Assembly (NCBI GenBank): GCA_021641225.1
Contig: JAJWXI010000005.1
Coordinates: 1-37,062, forward strand
From: Collinsella aerofaciens
GTDB lineage: Bacteria; Actinomycetota; Coriobacteriia; Coriobacteriales; Coriobacteriaceae
Direction of reading: 5' to 3'
Length of the DNA: 37,062 bases
A program made the translations under genes and the position numbers. The notes under the pieces were generated by a model that worked only from the letters and a program-made list of their open reading frames with translations, was not told the origin of the DNA and searched no databases. Shown one piece after another: positions 19,201 to 25,865 of this stretch; positions within the stretch are counted from its first letter, which is position 1; the number at the start of each line of letters is the position of its first letter.

Positions 19201-20411
19201 CCGTACGCGCCGCCCTTCTCCTTGGCGCGAGCCTTAGCAGTATCCCCCACCACAAAGACACTCGTGTCGTCCTTGGTGTTGATAATGGACACGGCCGAAA
19301 GCTCAACCGCACCGGCCTGTTTGACCTTGCTGGAAGTGGTCTTGTTCACCGTGTTGACGCCAGCGTTGGCCTCGACCCTGATGTACTTGCCCTCAAGGTC
19401 GTCGCCCACCACAAGCGAAGCACCCGTCTCGCCCTCGATCTTGGTAAAACCCGAGTACTGCGAGGTGGATGCGGACCACGTGTAGGTAACCTTGGCGTCG
19501 GCGGGGGCTTGCTGATAATAGCTTATGTACGGAGTCGCCGTCAGGGTATCGCCTATGCTCGGCGTGTCACTATTCAGCTTGACACCGTTAAGCTCCATCT
19601 GGCCAGCGCCCAGCACGGGGCCAGGAATGTAGTTGGCATTGATGCCCGAGCCGGAAGAAACGGACGGACCATAGTAGTCCTTGCCATCAACCGTTACCTT
19701 GCAGATGAAGTATTTGCCTTCCATCGCGGCGGTGACGATGAGCGACTGCTCGTGGCCTACGACCTCGGTGTAGTCGGCGACATTGCTGCTGGCCCTGGTC
19801 GTGCCGGCGAGCCAGGTGTAAGTCCAGGTTCCGGGATTGGCAACGGACTCAGTCGAAGTGCCGTACCAGTCATCCTCGACCTCGTCGTACATGTTTGCCC
19901 AGAGCGTATCGCCCGCGCTGAGCGCGCCAGACTTCGTGGAATACGAGTTGTCCTTATCTTTGGCGTCCTGAATGAAGACCTTTGCCTCACCGGAAAGCGT
20001 TGTGGCGGACGCGGCGGCAACGGCATCCTTCTGCTCCGAAGCAGCAGGCACCGCGGGAGAGCTCTCGGACTCAGTCGCGTTGTCTGCGGCGGTGTCGGCA
20101 CCATTCGCGGCACTCGCAGTTGCGCCCTGATCTGCGCCGGCGCCATCGGCAGCAGCGCTCGCCGCCGCACTGTTCGCGCCGGTGTCGGCAGCGGTGCTAT
20201 CGTCGGCCGCCGCGCCCTCGCCGCCCGTCGCAGCCTGCGCCACGGCCTCGGCAATGCCCTCGGCGCCCTCGGCCCAAAGTTGCGCCGGCGTGGTGCCAAA
20301 AGCCATAGCAAAAGCCAGGAACGCCACCAGACCGCGCTTGGCTACGCCACGGGCAATCGCTCCATGACGACGCCACGAGGCGCGCTGGCGCTCGTCCTCA
20401 AACATATCCAT
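13284..20411 (-). CDS. Giant cobalamin-regulated surface protein with Ig-like, DUF4430, PQQ-propeller and InlB repeats
   Basis: The 2375-residue product begins with a signal peptide (hydrophobic 27-40, likely cleaved after LWA near 47) and an Ala-rich linker. About seven Ig-like repeats of some 100 residues follow (143-905), each closing with a GKYLKVKV-type strand. A mixed region with Ig-like stretches covers 910-1410. Three DUF4430 domains lie at about 1415-1535, 1536-1655 and 1656-1765, marked by WQLFINGV, WQFFVNGK and WSYFVNGV. A PQQ-type beta-propeller spans about 1800-2180, an InlB B-repeat (GYTFAGWYTDEAC to MTLYAKW) about 2195-2260, then a charged stalk and a final helix ending in TKRR. 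No LPxTG-like motif was found, so it is probably membrane-anchored. AGGAG lies 4 nt before the ATG at 20411; an ATG at 20492 also has a site, but it lies in the leader. DUF4430 modules plus the riboswitch point to surface corrinoid capture. Confidence 0.9.
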   Translation of the reverse strand: MDMFEDERQRASWRRHGAIARGVAKRGLVAFLAFAMAFGTTPAQLWAEGAEGIAEAVAQAATGGEGAAADDSTAADTGANSAAASAAADGAGADQGATASAANGADTAADNATESESSPAVPAASEQKDAVAAASATTLSGEAKVFIQDAKDKDNSYSTKSGALSAGDTLWANMYDEVEDDWYGTSTESVANPGTWTYTWLAGTTRASSNVADYTEVVGHEQSLIVTAAMEGKYFICKVTVDGKDYYGPSVSSGSGINANYIPGPVLGAGQMELNGVKLNSDTPSIGDTLTATPYISYYQQAPADAKVTYTWSASTSQYSGFTKIEGETGASLVVGDDLEGKYIRVEANAGVNTVNKTTSSKVKQAGAVELSAVSIINTKDDTSVFVVGDTAKARAKEKGGAYGAFVDASKLNYQWQCSDTKSGTYADIAGATGETLELTDALGGKYLKCKVSSKIGSSSLTNSTGALVAAAGSINVTSVTMSPTSGKVEVGSTITATAKAGSTDVTADSHVTWQWYKGTSNYASSCNTPIEGETGNTLTVTAALKGCYVVAKANGGYGEQKPYYAAGPVSVAGQVELYDVQFEGSPATNGVRVGDTLKTKVRKKDGSNYHYIDRTDNVTYQWQYANSSSSYDSAYTDIPGATEAAYTVDAAYAGKYLRVKVTSENTVSSTQKKSSYGGTQSVAPLGPVTLKGQYKLAGIELANKNVALSVGSKITPSVQVPGSWSGSTKDVPDDAELTMAWYAKGEGDADWTELTDGIDKTDGSLTISDALVGKRIKVTASALDNTVEWVSSDSVTTAGEYNLLRVIANPQINSDSVHLVSGDGVKATVQAKRADGSATNGIDVTGQATVAWYAADDAKAPEADWTLLSDMSGAEATVSASAAGKYLKAVATSGSSTVELVSANKVIAAGSLEAAVQKLNDANKQIVVDYSAKGGNVNDALKAQLADLGFTDVDVKVSEGGVLFGAKDAKATVGISDAQDKTNGNVTFFYIDPNDYTGYNIDGLRSADVMFELSRDGKTEHYQPNKSVQVAWDEAKLQDLLDGAAESLQIGYAAGESADGVTQNVTLPYKAGSAKKFSVEWTSSDTERLFVSGYSWEDKTGKVSRASSDRDVTLTAKVTVTSGDIKLTGSHDFTVTVKGDPEKVAADKKALQEKVDAAFTYDNIKYSGTDAVANKDGLTADLQMPRTSTLNIDGKYYKVEYSASTDDITFNGYKGTVYQPLPGTEAAKTKITLTVTDKSNAEVTASKTLDFAIAPQDQGELNAELSLMEKAKAGYAAAILNGQDANAVSADMHAFQKAYLDADGNLAWSYNKATTDSTSLGIVPVDLPGYDAMSGQDWRLFKSSNSSIVSAENLKVTQPQYNTKVVVSSRLTSEKYARYAERYPDNAAYAKLANQDVSAKITVLGTSGQNDPEVTATCTVIGVDSKGKQQTWAAATQYTLKNGSTAADLSEELFKQAGLKVDYDPNGSWGWVLNSITSPFDAGRTLAYDSATGAYWQLFINGVAASVGAGSYSLEAGDSVVWCYSKYGDAAPTDQLSVSCTVIGQDASGAQQTWAQPTTALVEEGATAADLSERVFKQAGIGADVQTGSYGWFLNSLTSPFNKNVTLSTVQVNESTWKSWQFFVNGKMANVGAGNYTLKTGDEITWVYGSDGAMPGQVSVSMEIIGKKDDKAQRWTDPSTQVFVEGTTIKDATAAYFDALGIKSEMYDQLGFWGVHSLVSPLDGTKLAGAWSYFVNGVPGPQLDSDYVLKPRDTIVWAYAAGDTVPNPDEVVVDPSAPRPTHMKSDWDGKSNAAVENISTPTGALASSWTFDWKAYSGATNPNASEPIVVDGYVYLAVNKRLLKINTESGKVLAEAKLKATVGYTSRPIYANGLVIVPLNGGAVQALTADALTTVWITDAVNDVAQSNSQMTVDGNYLYVGTVDVDFGSGTYNNGHLTRINMLTGAVSWQHVNANEGYYWTGATVGDDFVLVPTSAGTVEMLSKSSGDVLGSVSVGSIVNSTCVLSADGGHAYLISRDGKLHVLAISDGDSRDADSASRITEERVVDLGLTGCACAPTMQDGKLIVGGEANGSAALAIIDLNNDFDTTLVTTADGSQLPAGHGGIKGAPLVSIQGKDAYVYFTVNYGESPDFVNYTSGGGVYRYKLGDAEASGVFSATGHNNYCDSPIACDAQGNLYYINDSGALFKLNAGVKVSFSAGDGSKVDFQTTAANGSVAKPADPTRKGYTFAGWYTDEACTEAYDFSVAVTADMTLYAKWIKNAVAPDGNGGSDSKGGSGNGTNGQQAGGAVAPGQKPVSTTTTTETKDDKDSKKNSDKSDKKDKKSDTGSSAATTAKKSAAAPSQESGFNPLAIVGVAAGVIGLAVIGVFVFTKRR

Positions 20412-20552
20412 TTGTCTCCTACTGTCTGCACTTGGAGCATTGCCCAGCGGCTGCCCCACGTCATCGCGCGCATTGCGCTCGAGTACCCCCATCGGGGTCC
20501 CCCTTCCCTCCAGAGCCCAACGCGTACCGGCGGCTTTCGCCACGGCCGCGTA

Positions 20553-20729
20553 CAAGATGGGAGGCGATCCGACTTAACCTTACCGACCCGGGCGCGCCGT
20601 CCGATCTGCGACGCGAACATCCCGGGCCAAGAGGAATTACGGTTACTGGTACAGCCGGGGACTTGCACCCCGATTCTCCCAAACGCGCAGGAAAACCGCG
20701 CATTCGTGCGTCTCCGCACCACCATCTAG
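20553..20729 (-). promoter_or_regulatory. Cobalamin riboswitch aptamer
   Basis: On the minus strand this leader shows the cobalamin core in order: GGTGCGGAGAC, GGGAGAATCGGGGTGCAAG, TCCCCGGCTGTACCAGTAAC, and near the end AAGTCGGATCGCCTCCC in the position of the B12 box. CTAGATGG (20722-20729) pairs at 7 of 8 bases with CCATCTTG (20553-20560), which fits the closing P1 helix. The 141 nt after it (20412-20552) contain GC hairpins and no T-run. AGGAGAC overlaps the Shine-Dalgarno site of the giant gene, and CTCC 14 nt upstream could pair with it, so control at translation is likely. Which cofactor form it binds is not clear. Confidence 0.85.
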
Positions 20730-20737
20730 GCCATCGA

Positions 20738-20765
20738 TTATTACTGTCGATATGGTAGCACGCAA
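20738..20765 (-). promoter_or_regulatory. Promoter of the cobalamin-regulated operon
   Basis: On the minus strand TTGCGT (20760-20765) and TAATAA (20738-20743) lie 16 bp apart, directly before the aptamer. Transcription would begin close to its 5' helix. This fits a riboswitch-led transcript separate from the aarF gene upstream. Confidence 0.55.
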
Positions 20766-20842
20766 AAGGGCCCCGCACACAGGAGAAGCCCAAGGTAAAA
20801 GCTATTGTTTGCGATAGGAAAATGCGGTGACGGTCGCAGCCC

Positions 20843-22606
20843 CTAGTGCTTGCTGCCGTGACTGTTAAGCCAGATATTGCGGCCCAGCATAAGCGCCAGC
20901 ACCAGCGCGCTCACGTAGCCCATAAAGCCAATGACCGGGATACCAAACACAACCGGCTCGATGCGTGCGTAGTACACCACCGACGAACCGATAAACAGGC
21001 CGGCGATAACGATAGCCATCGACATGCGGTCGATAATTCCGCCCAGCTGTCGCAGCGCCTTATCGCTGCTCATGATCTGCGTGTTCACCTTAAGCTGGCC
21101 GCGCGTGAGCATACGCGAAGCCAAGCCCAGATACTCGGCTGCCTCGAGCGAGCCTTTTGCCGCGCGATAGCTGCTCGCGGCAAGATCGCGTCCCATATCA
21201 CGCACGCGCGCATAGGTGCTCTTCTCGTTTTTGATATGCGTCTGGATGATCTGGATCATGTTGACGTTGGGCATGTACTCGGTCAGCAAACCCTCGAGCG
21301 TCACCATGCCGCGCGCGAACATCGTCACTACGCTCGGCAGCTCAACGTCATTCTTACGCGCGAGGTTTAACAGCGAGGTCAAAAACTCGCCGATATCAAG
21401 ATCCTTCAGGTCAAGGCCCGCAAAGTCTGCGACGATAAAGTCAAGATCGGACAAAAAGGCCGAATGATCGAGCTCAGCCGAATCGCCACGCGTCACGGCG
21501 AAGCGCATGAGCGAATCCTTGAGCTTTGGCACGTCGCCCTCGGCCACGGCGAAAATCATGTCCTTTACGATACAGCGATCGTGGCTCGACATGCGTCCGA
21601 CCATGCCCAAGTCGATAAAGTAAACGATGCCGTCCTTGAGAATAATGTTTCCCGCATGCGGGTCGGCATGGAAAAAGCCGTCATCGAGCACCTGCGTCGA
21701 GTAGTCCTCGACAATCGCGGCACCGATCTTTTCCAAGTCATAGCCCTCGGCCACCAAGCGCTCAGGATCGGCGATCGAAATGCCGTCGATGTAGTCCATG
21801 ACCACAACGTGCTCGGCGCACAGGTCCAGATAGGATTTAGGGCACGTCACGCCATGAACGCTCTTATGGAACTCGTAGAAGTCGTTGAGGTTTTTGGCCT
21901 CGGCCAAAAAGTTGGTCTCCTCGCGAAACGAGGTCCACAGCTCCTCGACTACGCCGTGCAGGTCAACGAATTGATCGGTGTTGACGAACTTGGAAACGAT
22001 ACGCACCACCGAGCGGATGATATCGATGTCCTGTGCCATAACCTGCTGCGCACCGGGGCGCTGCACCTTGACGGCCACGTCCTCGCCCGTCACCAGACGA
22101 GCGCGATGCACCTGCGCGAGCGATGCGCTACCAAGCGGATTGGGGTCGATCGCATCGAACATCTCTCCCAGGCGCAGGCCGTATTCTTCTTCCAGACAAC
22201 TGAGTACGACCTCGTACGGCACCGGCTCCACGTCGGACCGCAGACGACGCAGCTCGTCGCAAAAGCGTTGCGGCAGAATCTCAGACCGGTTGGCCAGAAT
22301 CTGCCCCATCTTGACGAACATGGGGCCGAGTTCCTCGAGCAGGCGGCGCAAACGAACCGGCGTGAGGTTGTCCCACACGCGGTACTTTTTGACCAGGCGA
22401 ACAATCTGCCCGATGCGCTCGCGGCGACCAGCCGGCGTGAGCTGGTATTCCTCGTCCGGCGCCATCGCGTCGGGCTCCTCGGGGACCATATCGACAGCGC
22501 GCGGCTTCTTGCGAGCGCCCGAGACGGCGGCATCGACCTCGTCGACAACCGCCGCCTCGTCACACAAGGGATCTTGATTGTTGTAATCGGTGGTGGAATC
22601 TGCCAT
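20843..22606 (-). CDS. AarF/UbiB/ABC1-family atypical kinase
   Basis: The 587-residue protein carries the ABC1/UbiB signatures: KMGQ at 99-102, the Ala-rich nucleotide loop GSASLAQVH at 159-167 (in place of the usual kinase glycine loop), the lysine in VAVK at 180, HADPHAGN at 313-320, and IDLG at 331-334. Two membrane helices close the protein (about 525-545 and 555-575). The N-terminal 55 residues are acidic and lack a domain. Members support isoprenoid-quinone or other lipid metabolism, but the substrate here is unknown. It lies 8 nt after the phasin-like gene, so the two form an operon. Confidence 0.92.
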   Translation of the reverse strand: MADSTTDYNNQDPLCDEAAVVDEVDAAVSGARKKPRAVDMVPEEPDAMAPDEEYQLTPAGRRERIGQIVRLVKKYRVWDNLTPVRLRRLLEELGPMFVKMGQILANRSEILPQRFCDELRRLRSDVEPVPYEVVLSCLEEEYGLRLGEMFDAIDPNPLGSASLAQVHRARLVTGEDVAVKVQRPGAQQVMAQDIDIIRSVVRIVSKFVNTDQFVDLHGVVEELWTSFREETNFLAEAKNLNDFYEFHKSVHGVTCPKSYLDLCAEHVVVMDYIDGISIADPERLVAEGYDLEKIGAAIVEDYSTQVLDDGFFHADPHAGNIILKDGIVYFIDLGMVGRMSSHDRCIVKDMIFAVAEGDVPKLKDSLMRFAVTRGDSAELDHSAFLSDLDFIVADFAGLDLKDLDIGEFLTSLLNLARKNDVELPSVVTMFARGMVTLEGLLTEYMPNVNMIQIIQTHIKNEKSTYARVRDMGRDLAASSYRAAKGSLEAAEYLGLASRMLTRGQLKVNTQIMSSDKALRQLGGIIDRMSMAIVIAGLFIGSSVVYYARIEPVVFGIPVIGFMGYVSALVLALMLGRNIWLNSHGSKH

Positions 22607-22614
22607 CTGCGCTG

Positions 22615-23031
22615 CTACTCGGCCTCTTCGGTATCCTTCGCATCGTCGGGCTCAACGGACTCGACGGGCACCGAGGTCACGTTGTCCTCGACCGAATCGA
22701 CGATGTCGCGCACATGGGCCAGGAAGGCCGTGCGCTCGGGGGCGGTCATGACGCGGACGCGAGCAAGGATGAGCTCGTCGAGCACGCGCTGGGCCGCGGT
22801 CTCGCCCTGCATGCCCAAGCGCTCGGTCAGATCGGAGATGGTACCGCCGGCCTGCTCGAACATGTCGGACACACTGCGGGCGATATCGGGGGTGGCGGTG
22901 TCCTTGCGGACCTGCTCGCCTTTGGTGTTAAGGTCGTCGAGGACCTTCTTGCCGCCTTCGACAGCAACGGCGGCAGCGCCAAAGCCAACGTTGATGGCGC
23001 CGTTAACAAGCTGATCGAGTTTCATAACCAT
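22615..23031 (-). CDS. Phasin-like helical protein
   Basis: A 138-residue, almost wholly helical protein. The N-terminal MKLDQLVNGAINVGFGAAAV is an amphipathic, glycine-containing stretch, followed by long charged helices and an acidic tail (EPDDAKDTEEAE). The pattern resembles small phasin-type proteins that sit on lipid surfaces, and such genes can occur beside AarF/UbiB kinases. This assignment is tentative. GGAG lies 6 nt before the ATG at 23031. A TTG further upstream would place that site inside the gene. Confidence 0.65.
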   Translation of the reverse strand: MVMKLDQLVNGAINVGFGAAAVAVEGGKKVLDDLNTKGEQVRKDTATPDIARSVSDMFEQAGGTISDLTERLGMQGETAAQRVLDELILARVRVMTAPERTAFLAHVRDIVDSVEDNVTSVPVESVEPDDAKDTEEAE

Positions 23032-23130
23032 GGTTGTCTCCAATCATAAACAACTGCATTGGCGTTCTTGTACCCAAGATCGAGTGAAAGCGACAAAGCG
23101 TTTTAGCGCTATTCGATCGACGGGAAATCC

Positions 23131-24654
23131 CTACCTCACGTTGTCGTTCATCGCGAAAGAGTTCTTCATGGCGCAGCTCGTGGTGTAGAGCACCTTGCCC
23201 AGTAGAGCATCGGTCTCCACGCGTACGAGCTCGGCAAAGGCCTCGTTGGCACGGGCGAGCTCGGCGGGCACCTCGGCCTCGGGCAGGGTGACAACGGCAG
23301 CGTCAACGTCGTGAATCTGCTTGTGGCCCATACCGCCAACCTTCTCCTGATAATCCTCGACCGCGCGACCGCACTCATGGAAGCGGACGTCAGCCAGCGC
23401 GCCGATCAGGCGGTTGGCCCAGTAGAAATTCTCGGACGTCACGCGAGCCTGGGTGTCGGCATAGTACTCGGGCATGGTCTCGACATTGGCGTACAGCGGC
23501 ACGAGTGCGTTAAACGAGTTGGAGCCAAACGCCATCCACTGCACGGCGCGATACGCCGGCTGCGCATAGGGACGCAGCTGCAACACGGCGAGCTGGCTGT
23601 TGCGGTTGATGCCGATGGGGCGATAGGCGCCGCGCGTGGCGGGCGTGCCCTTGCTGCCGTAGCAGTCGTACTCCGTACCCTGGTAGTGGCTCGAAAGCAC
23701 GTACTTGATGTCCTCGATGGTCACCTTGCGCTCGGGCACGCGGCTCCAGGGGATATCGTCGCTCTCGGGCGTGTAGTCGGCGTCGGGGCCATCCCACACG
23801 TCGCTGGGGTTGAGACAGCGCTGCATGTACCACGCGCGCGGCGTGTTGTAGACGTGGTCGCTGTCGCTGTGCGAGCCAAAGGCCTCGCGCGGGTTAAAGA
23901 CCGCAGCCGGGCCGTCGCCCTCGACGCCCAGCGTCAGGTCCAGATGCCACTCGGCCATCCAGGCACGCAGGTCGGCGGAACACATATGGTCTGCCTGGGC
24001 GCCCTCGGCGTCATCTAGGTCAAAGCTGTCGATACCCAGCTGGTTGGGCATGGTCACATAGGCGTCATCGGGCACGCGCTTGGCGATCCAGTGGTGACCG
24101 CCAATGGTCTCGAGCCACCAGATCTCGTCCACGTCGCTAAAGGCGATGCCGTTGTTCTCGTAGGTGCCGTAGCGCTCGAGCAGGTCGCCCAGGATACGAA
24201 CGCCGTCGCGGGCGGACTTAGCGTACGGCAGGACCAGGGTCACCATGTCCTCCTCGCCCAGGCCACCAGGCTGCGCCGGCACATAGCCGTCCTCACCCTC
24301 GTTGCCCTTGGCGGGCACGTAGTCCACGAGCGGGTCGGCGCCGCGAACGCGCTCATTGGTGGTGAGCGTCTCGGTTGCGGACATGCCCACATTGAGCTCG
24401 TTAAAACCGGCCTCGGCCCAGATGCCGTGGCCCGGGACAACATCGGGGACACTCGTGTAGCGCATGGGGTTATCGGGCAGCTCAACGGTCAGGTGGCTCA
24501 GGACGCTCGTGTAGACACGCGGCTGCTCGTCGGGATGCACTACGCGCATACGCTTGGGCTCAAACACCCCGTTGGACGAGTCCTCGTTACGCGCGACAAG
24601 CGTCGACCCGTCGTAGCTCGCGTTCTTACCGACCAGAATCGTTGTGCACGGCAT
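23131..24654 (-). CDS. pepD: C69-family dipeptidase (PepD-like)
   Basis: The protein is a 507-residue N-terminal-nucleophile hydrolase of peptidase family C69, which cleaves dipeptides. It starts MPCTTILVGKNAS, with Cys3 as the probable nucleophile, followed by DGSTLVARNEDS and later NELNVGMSATET, all typical. GGHHWIAKRVPDD and VYNTPRAWYMQ also match the family. The ATG at 24654 is chosen because AAGGAGG lies 6 nt upstream; an ATG two codons earlier abuts it. There is no signal peptide, so it is cytoplasmic. A weak hairpin with AGCG and CGCT arms followed by T-rich sequence lies near 23090-23112 and may end its transcript. An AT-rich repeat element lies about 90 nt upstream. Confidence 0.92.
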   Translation of the reverse strand: MPCTTILVGKNASYDGSTLVARNEDSSNGVFEPKRMRVVHPDEQPRVYTSVLSHLTVELPDNPMRYTSVPDVVPGHGIWAEAGFNELNVGMSATETLTTNERVRGADPLVDYVPAKGNEGEDGYVPAQPGGLGEEDMVTLVLPYAKSARDGVRILGDLLERYGTYENNGIAFSDVDEIWWLETIGGHHWIAKRVPDDAYVTMPNQLGIDSFDLDDAEGAQADHMCSADLRAWMAEWHLDLTLGVEGDGPAAVFNPREAFGSHSDSDHVYNTPRAWYMQRCLNPSDVWDGPDADYTPESDDIPWSRVPERKVTIEDIKYVLSSHYQGTEYDCYGSKGTPATRGAYRPIGINRNSQLAVLQLRPYAQPAYRAVQWMAFGSNSFNALVPLYANVETMPEYYADTQARVTSENFYWANRLIGALADVRFHECGRAVEDYQEKVGGMGHKQIHDVDAAVVTLPEAEVPAELARANEAFAELVRVETDALLGKVLYTTSCAMKNSFAMNDNVR

Positions 24655-24741
24655 GCGCATCCTCCTTGAGCGAAGAAATCAAACGGCAACAGTGTATCGC
24701 TTCGACGCAAAAAGGGCGAAACCGCCGCCCCGGCAGTCCCT

Positions 24742-24971
24742 GTGGTCAAAAAATGCCAAATATGAGTACTGTCACCAATTTAGTAGCAGCAAATTTCCTT
24801 GTAATGAGTGCCAGAAATCCCCAATTGTCCAAAAGCAAGACAACGTTATTCCCCATAGGTTCAATAAAATGGGCTCCCCAACGAGAATGAATATCGTTAG
24901 GGAGCCCAAAGGACAAAAAACATATGTGACTATCTTGGCAACAGTACTCATATTTGGCGTTTTTTGACCAC
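24742..24971. mobile_element. MITE-like element with 31-bp terminal inverted repeats
   Basis: The ends 24742-24772 and 24941-24971 are inverted copies that match at 30 of 31 positions (outer GTGGTCAAAAAAYGCC, inner AAATATGAGTACTGT). Inside them a weaker similarity continues (CCAA, TAGT and CA at matching offsets). The 230-bp unit is much richer in A+T than its surroundings. It contains a 15-bp hairpin (24870-24884 with 24894-24908) and no transposase. No target-site duplication is obvious. It occupies most of the 354-nt gap between pepD and folD; the remainder shows nothing else. Confidence 0.75.
24870..24908. terminator. Hairpin inside the MITE-like element
   Basis: TGGGCTCCCCAACGA (24870-24884) and TCGTTAGGGAGCCCA (24894-24908) pair with one mismatch around a 9-nt loop. 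On the plus strand AAGGACAAAAAA follows, and on the minus strand TTTTATTG follows. It could act as a terminator for minus-strand transcription from folD. Confidence 0.5.
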
Positions 24972-25008
24972 GTGGTATATGGCTAACCCCTCAAACAGCC
25001 CAAAACGC

Positions 25009-25863
25009 CTATTTCGATGCACGCTCGGCCGCTTCGATCACGTGTTTGGCGAGAATCGCCGTTGTCACGGCGCCCACGCCGCCCGGCACGGGGGTGATGG
25101 CACCAACAACCGGCTCCGCGGCAACAAAATCGACGTCACCCACCAGCTTGCCAGCGTCCTCATCCCAGTTAATGCCCACATCAATGATCGTCTGGTCCTC
25201 GCGAACGGCATCCACGCCAATCGTGCGCGCGCGTCCAACGGCGGCAACCACAATATCAGCCGCACGGCACTCGGCAGCAAGGTCGCGCGTATGCGTATGG
25301 CACGTCGTCACGGTCGCATTGCGCGCCGTAAGCATGGCAGCAACAGGACGCCCGATCACCAGCGAGCGCCCGACCACAGCAACCTTAGCTCCATCCAGCT
25401 CAACGCCATAATGATCCAGCAAAGCAAGCACGGCTTCGGCTGTGCAGGGGGCAAAACCCTCACCGCGCCCCGAAAGCGTGGTGAGCAGCGAAGCCGGCGT
25501 CATGGAGTCAACGTCCTTGGCGGGATCGAGCGCTGCGGCGACGGCGTTCTCGTCAAGGCCGGCGGGCAGCGGGCGGAACATCAGACAGCCATGGACAGCC
25601 GAATCGGTATTGATGTCCTCGATGGCCGTCAACAGCTCGTCCTGCGAAACATCGGCGGGAAGCAAAATGCGACGAACCTCAATCCCCACTTTTTCACAGC
25701 GCTTGAGCGCACCGCGCTCGTAGGATAGGTCGTCCTCGCGCTCGCCCACGCGAACGATGGCGAGCGTCGGCACAACGCCGCGCTCACGCAAAGCGGCACA
25801 GCGAATAGCAAGTTCCTCGGTCAGCGCGCGAGCAACAGGAGCACCCTTCAGTAGCTCAGCCAT
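25009..25863 (-). CDS. folD: Methylenetetrahydrofolate dehydrogenase/cyclohydrolase FolD
   Basis: FolD interconverts methylene-, methenyl- and formyl-tetrahydrofolate. The 284-residue protein has the nucleotide-binding GRSLVIGRP and the closing ITPVPGGVG, both conserved. In the active site the tyrosine and second lysine of the YVxxKxK motif remain (YERGALK), but the first lysine is alanine. The usual VQLPLP reads MFRPLP, so the catalytic glutamine is phenylalanine. The aspartate in PLPAGLD is kept. The balance of its two activities may therefore differ from the E. coli type. The ATG at 25863 has AGAGGA upstream, within the end of fchA, whose stop lies 2 nt before it. Confidence 0.92.
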   Translation of the reverse strand: MAELLKGAPVARALTEELAIRCAALRERGVVPTLAIVRVGEREDDLSYERGALKRCEKVGIEVRRILLPADVSQDELLTAIEDINTDSAVHGCLMFRPLPAGLDENAVAAALDPAKDVDSMTPASLLTTLSGRGEGFAPCTAEAVLALLDHYGVELDGAKVAVVGRSLVIGRPVAAMLTARNATVTTCHTHTRDLAAECRAADIVVAAVGRARTIGVDAVREDQTIIDVGINWDEDAGKLVGDVDFVAAEPVVGAITPVPGGVGAVTTAILAKHVIEAAERASK

Positions 25864-25865
25864 GG

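Noticed and set aside
17016..20729. Long plus-strand frames within the giant gene (17016-18275 and 19509-20729)
   Set aside because: Both are antisense to the signal peptide, Ig-like repeats or riboswitch, with no recognisable domain or ribosome site.
24642..24967. Short plus-strand frames inside the MITE-like element
   Set aside because: They lie within the inverted-repeat unit, lack ribosome sites and contain no domain.
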